Source: JAGXOF01 sp046545575
GTDB taxonomy: Bacteria; Chloroflexota; Dehalococcoidia; SZUA-161; SpSt-899
DNA: 24,453 bases
Direction: 5' to 3'
Assembly: GCA_046545575.1 (NCBI GenBank)
Contig: JBKGZM010000026.1
Span: forward strand, 1-24,453
This document shows, piece after piece, positions 21,956 to 24,453 of this stretch. Positions within the stretch are counted from its first letter, which is position 1. Each line of letters begins with the position of its first letter. The notes under the pieces are model-generated. The model saw only the letters and a program-made list of their open reading frames with translations. It was not told the DNA's origin and ran no database searches. The translations under genes and the position numbers were made by a program.

Positions 21956-23197
21956 TTACCCCCAAATCGACCTTATAATACTCTCTCTAATAATGCTCAG
22001 GACTGGTATAATACCTGCCAGTGCCCCGGCCACAATCAATCCCAGAACGGCATCTCGAACAGTGGATGCTTCGATCGCTAGTTCCATCAGGCCAATCGGG
22101 AGAACAAGAGGGTTGGATTCAAAATAAGGCTGAATGCCATACCCGAACATCAGTCCCCCGACGATCACTCCCAGAGCCGCATAGAAAAGTGATTGAGTGA
22201 GATATGAATAAACGATGACATCCCTTCTAATCCCGATGGCTCGCATTATGCCTATTTGCCGTCTCTTGTTTATGACGTTAATGTAAATGACTATAAACAT
22301 GACTATACCAGCTACTATGAGTCCGATCCCGCTGATGAGCCCGGCGATCACGTCAAAACTTGAGACTATACCTGCCAGAGCCCCTCCATATTCTTGCCAT
22401 CCTCTTGGTTGCGTATCCAGGCTAAGGGCACTGATATCCCTCATTACTTGATCCTGGTTAGCTCCTGGCTCGGTCTTCACCACAATCTGACTTGCCCGGT
22501 CATGGAAGGCTGTTTGCCCCAGCACGGATACCATCTCTTGCCGGGTCACGAATGCCTGACGGTCTGCCTGTGTTATCTCTCTGGCTTTGAAAATTCCCTT
22601 TACCGTATAGTCCCTGGTAATACCATTCGGATATGTAACCCGCACCTCATCACCCACCCGGACCCCTTCGAGGGTAAGAAAGGATGATGTCTCGGCCTTC
22701 TCGCCGCCGGCGATTTCAACTCCCAGGAGGATTTCATCCCTGTCGTTGGTATCCAGGTAGCTCCCCTCGATAATGTGTTCATGAATTGTCGTTACCTGCC
22801 TCTCACGAGAAGGTTCGATGCCGACTATGTTCCAGTTTCCGCTTTTACCCTTATCTGTAAAGGAGAGTTTATCATGCCACTCATATTCGATAGAGGCACT
22901 GGTGCTTAAGTGAGATGCCACACTCTCCACTCCGCTCACTTGCGCCACTTTTCTCTGTATTTCCTCTGCGTTATTGAGGTAATAATCATCATCTTGAGGA
23001 TCGATAACGATGTTGCCATACAGGGTATTGATCTGCTGTTTATTCAGGGTCTCGGTGATTCCCGCCAGAATAGAGGGAGTAAGCAAAAGATTGGCAAAGC
23101 TGAGAGACATGACCAGGATAATGAGAACCAGTGACCATCGGTTCCCCTTAAGGATCGACTTCCAGGCCAGAAAAAGGGATAATTTGAGAATGCCCAT
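21956..23197 (-). CDS. FtsX-like ABC transporter permease (MacB/LolC type)
   Basis: A 413-residue membrane protein with one N-terminal transmembrane helix (about residues 20-45), a 230-residue extracytoplasmic MacB-PCD-like domain, and three C-terminal helices (about 285-310, 335-360 and 380-405), the standard FtsX/MacB permease topology. The NKRRQIGIMRAIGIRRDVIV coupling helix between the second and third helices is typical. With the adjacent ATPase it forms a type VII ABC (mechanotransmission) system for export or membrane-lipid/peptide handling. The upstream MarR regulator suggests response to a toxic compound. Confidence 0.9.
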   Translation of the reverse strand: MGILKLSLFLAWKSILKGNRWSLVLIILVMSLSFANLLLTPSILAGITETLNKQQINTLYGNIVIDPQDDDYYLNNAEEIQRKVAQVSGVESVASHLSTSASIEYEWHDKLSFTDKGKSGNWNIVGIEPSRERQVTTIHEHIIEGSYLDTNDRDEILLGVEIAGGEKAETSSFLTLEGVRVGDEVRVTYPNGITRDYTVKGIFKAREITQADRQAFVTRQEMVSVLGQTAFHDRASQIVVKTEPGANQDQVMRDISALSLDTQPRGWQEYGGALAGIVSSFDVIAGLISGIGLIVAGIVMFIVIYINVINKRRQIGIMRAIGIRRDVIVYSYLTQSLFYAALGVIVGGLMFGYGIQPYFESNPLVLPIGLMELAIEASTVRDAVLGLIVAGALAGIIPVLSIIRESIIRSIWG

Positions 23198-23266
23198 GCT
23201 TGCCTACTTTATTCCAGATAAATAATATTTCAATGCGGAACTAGTTATTGCGGGAGTGAAAAGGAT

Positions 23267-23755
23267 TTAATTAGCCGTCTCCTTCAAACCATAGACCACT
23301 TTGCCCATAAGGGTGAGCAAGATACTTTGCTCTTCCCTGGTGAGGCATGAGAGAATTTGTTCGATTCTCTCCTTAACATAGTTATCTATTGTATTATGAA
23401 CTTCCTTACCGGCAGGGGTGAGGGAAACACGGATCACCCTCCTGTCCTCGGGATCCGGCCACCTTTCGAAATAACCATTATCCACCAGCCAATCGGCTAT
23501 TCGAGTGGCCGTGCTCATGGGGACTGACATGATCCTGCTTAGCTCACCCATTGTAACGCTCTCTTTATCCTGCATGCTACTGCTCACTCGATAGAAAAGC
23601 TCATGCTTGGAGGTTGGCTGAGGCTCAGCCCCTGTGTTGAGCCGCTCCTGAACTTGGGAAAGTTCTTTCGAGAGCGTGGCCTCAAATTTATTCCATACTT
23701 GCATAAAACCGTAAACCACTGAATCCGCCTGCTCGTCAAAATATTTTCGTTCCAT
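23267..23755 (-). CDS. MarR-family transcriptional regulator
   Basis: A 162-residue winged-helix regulator. The DNA-recognition region is SVTMGELSRIMSVPMSTATRI..LVDNGYFERWPDPEDRR, with the wing arginines DRR as in MarR, flanked by long N- and C-terminal dimerisation helices. It is the first gene of the MarR / permease / ATPase operon. Its promoter carries a palindrome just downstream of the -10, so it probably represses its own operon until a ligand binds. The ribosome site AAAGGTGG is about 12 bases before ATG, somewhat far. Confidence 0.9.
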   Translation of the reverse strand: MERKYFDEQADSVVYGFMQVWNKFEATLSKELSQVQERLNTGAEPQPTSKHELFYRVSSSMQDKESVTMGELSRIMSVPMSTATRIADWLVDNGYFERWPDPEDRRVIRVSLTPAGKEVHNTIDNYVKERIEQILSCLTREEQSILLTLMGKVVYGLKETAN

Positions 23756-23777
23756 AGTAGTTATATTCCACCTTTCA

Positions 23778-23798
23778 ATAGTTTCATACTGGAACTAT
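23778..23798. promoter_or_regulatory. Candidate MarR operator
   Basis: Imperfect inverted repeat with arms ATAGTTTC and GGAACTAT (7 of 8 pairs) around a 5-base spacer, directly downstream of the -10 and covering the likely start point. Another palindrome, AACTAGTT (23239-23246) between the regulator and permease genes, shares the AACTA core and might be a second site. Confidence 0.55.
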
Positions 23799-23827
23799 AG
23801 TATAGGCAATATGGGTGCATAGGTCAA
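23799..23827 (-). promoter_or_regulatory. Promoter of the MarR-permease-ATPase operon
   Basis: On the minus strand TTGACC (23822-23827) and TATACT (23799-23804) with a 17-bp spacer, about 45 bases before the marR-type ATG. Confidence 0.7.
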
Positions 23828-23926
23828 TACATAGGTGGTCGATGTAATGAGATGCTTTAATGCCGCTCTGCTTGAGGTGGGGGGCTCTGCGGGATTAGGT
23901 GAGTCCTTGACAGTCCGCCATAGTCC

Positions 23927-24453
23927 CTAAAGCTGTTTGTCGGGGTAGAGGTTCCTTACGATATCGAGGATTGTCCAGGGTTTGCAATCGTCCTTCTTGA
24001 AGCCGAGCGTTTGAGCGTACTTATAAACCGTGTCAGGATCCACGGCTTCGATCTCCAGGAACTCCGGGATGAATTCGTACTGGTCGTGGTGTTTATCAAA
24101 CTCAAAGTGGACGCCAAGCAGGGAATAGGTTGTCCTATGTTTCCTCATTTCCAGCCATACGGAGAGGCCCATGGACTGTAAAATATCCCTTGCAGTGTCG
24201 AAGTCGGATATCTCCACTTCACGTTCATCGCGGATCTTCGTTTCATCGCTGGAAACTGCTCTCTTGAAGGTAAGCTGTGTCCTTTCTCCGACCTTCCTCA
24301 GTCTTAACATTCCACTGTCGTCGGTGATCAATTTATCAGGAAAGTCAAAGAAGAGTGCATGGACTTCGCCATCGAATTCTTTCTCGGCCCCTAGGGAACG
24401 CAGCTTCTCCTCGACCTCGTTTCTGTCTATATTGAGAATCTTGACTTCTACTT
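23927..24453 (-). CDS. CYTH-domain protein (class IV adenylate cyclase / triphosphatase-like), partial
   Basis: Partial gene; the first one or two codons lie beyond the right edge. The open frame begins with VEVK, preceded by a codon ending AA, which would complete the ExExK motif that opens CYTH domains. Further family features are LRLRKVGERTQLTFKR (paired basic strands), KIRDEREVEI, RHKHRTTY-like basic residues in RKHRTTYSL, and FEFDKH. Such enzymes bind triphosphates; members include class IV adenylate cyclases (CyaB) and thiamine or inorganic triphosphatases, which cannot be told apart here. Close to full length (175 codons visible). Confidence 0.85.
   Translation of the reverse strand, partial: VEVKILNIDRNEVEEKLRSLGAEKEFDGEVHALFFDFPDKLITDDSGMLRLRKVGERTQLTFKRAVSSDETKIRDEREVEISDFDTARDILQSMGLSVWLEMRKHRTTYSLLGVHFEFDKHHDQYEFIPEFLEIEAVDPDTVYKYAQTLGFKKDDCKPWTILDIVRNLYPDKQL

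Noticed and set aside
1..24453. CRISPR array, rRNA or tRNA genes
   Set aside because: No regularly spaced direct repeats and no structured RNA signatures were found on either strand.

Overview
The window looks like chromosomal DNA of an uncultured Chloroflexota bacterium, most likely class Dehalococcoidia. Support for this is indirect: the order ybeY / radical SAM / dnaX / ybaB / recR / recO / lipid kinase next to der-plsY-gpsA, a GpsA whose nucleotide loop reads GTTAWG rather than GxGxxG (a form I recall from Dehalococcoides), an OFA-type MFS carrier, molybdopterin oxidoreductase remnants and a stand-alone XylR_N/V4R protein. No rRNA, tRNA or CRISPR array was seen, so placement rests on protein resemblance only.

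Layout. (1) 1-4157 is an accessory block. A minus-strand pair encodes an excisionase-type HTH protein and a GHKL ATPase, driven by a consensus promoter with a palindrome on its -10; the ATPase appears cut at its C-terminus by what looks like the end of an IS256-type element at the left edge. Then come a plus-strand HTH/zinc-ribbon protein, a double-hairpin repeat and a trypsin-like peptidase without a signal peptide. (2) 4178-8371 holds an MFS carrier, a fused PabB-PabC for p-aminobenzoate synthesis bracketed by an inverted pair of REP-like repeats, and a VapBC pair whose toxin lacks one expected catalytic Asp. (3) 8474-9524 is a small unit: promoter, 14-codon leader ORF, a stand-alone phenol-sensor-like XylR_N/V4R protein, a 63-residue protein and a clear intrinsic terminator. 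(4) 9530-11244 is a decayed molybdopterin oxidoreductase large subunit followed by an intact four-cluster ferredoxin subunit. (5) 11298-12150 is a nucleotidyltransferase plus small helical protein pair with an 8-bp overlap.

(6) 12192-18185 is a long, tightly packed housekeeping operon starting from a strong promoter whose start point falls on the ybeY ATG (probably leaderless): ybeY, radical SAM gene, dnaX, ybaB, recR, recO and a lipid-kinase-like gene. It converges on (7), the minus-strand der-plsY-gpsA operon (21182-18182), with the two stop codons sharing one CTAG. (8) 21264-23755 is a minus-strand MarR / FtsX-like permease / ABC ATPase operon with a promoter and a palindrome where MarR would bind; the ATPase has an in-frame TGA exactly inside its Walker A motif. 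(9) A CYTH-domain gene runs off the right edge.

The best leads for something undescribed are the UGA in the P-loop of an otherwise intact ABC ATPase, the stand-alone phenol-sensor domain with its leader ORF and small partner, the HTH-GHKL pair interrupted by a probable IS, and the NTase/small-protein pair. All functions are inferred from sequence by eye; no database search was run.
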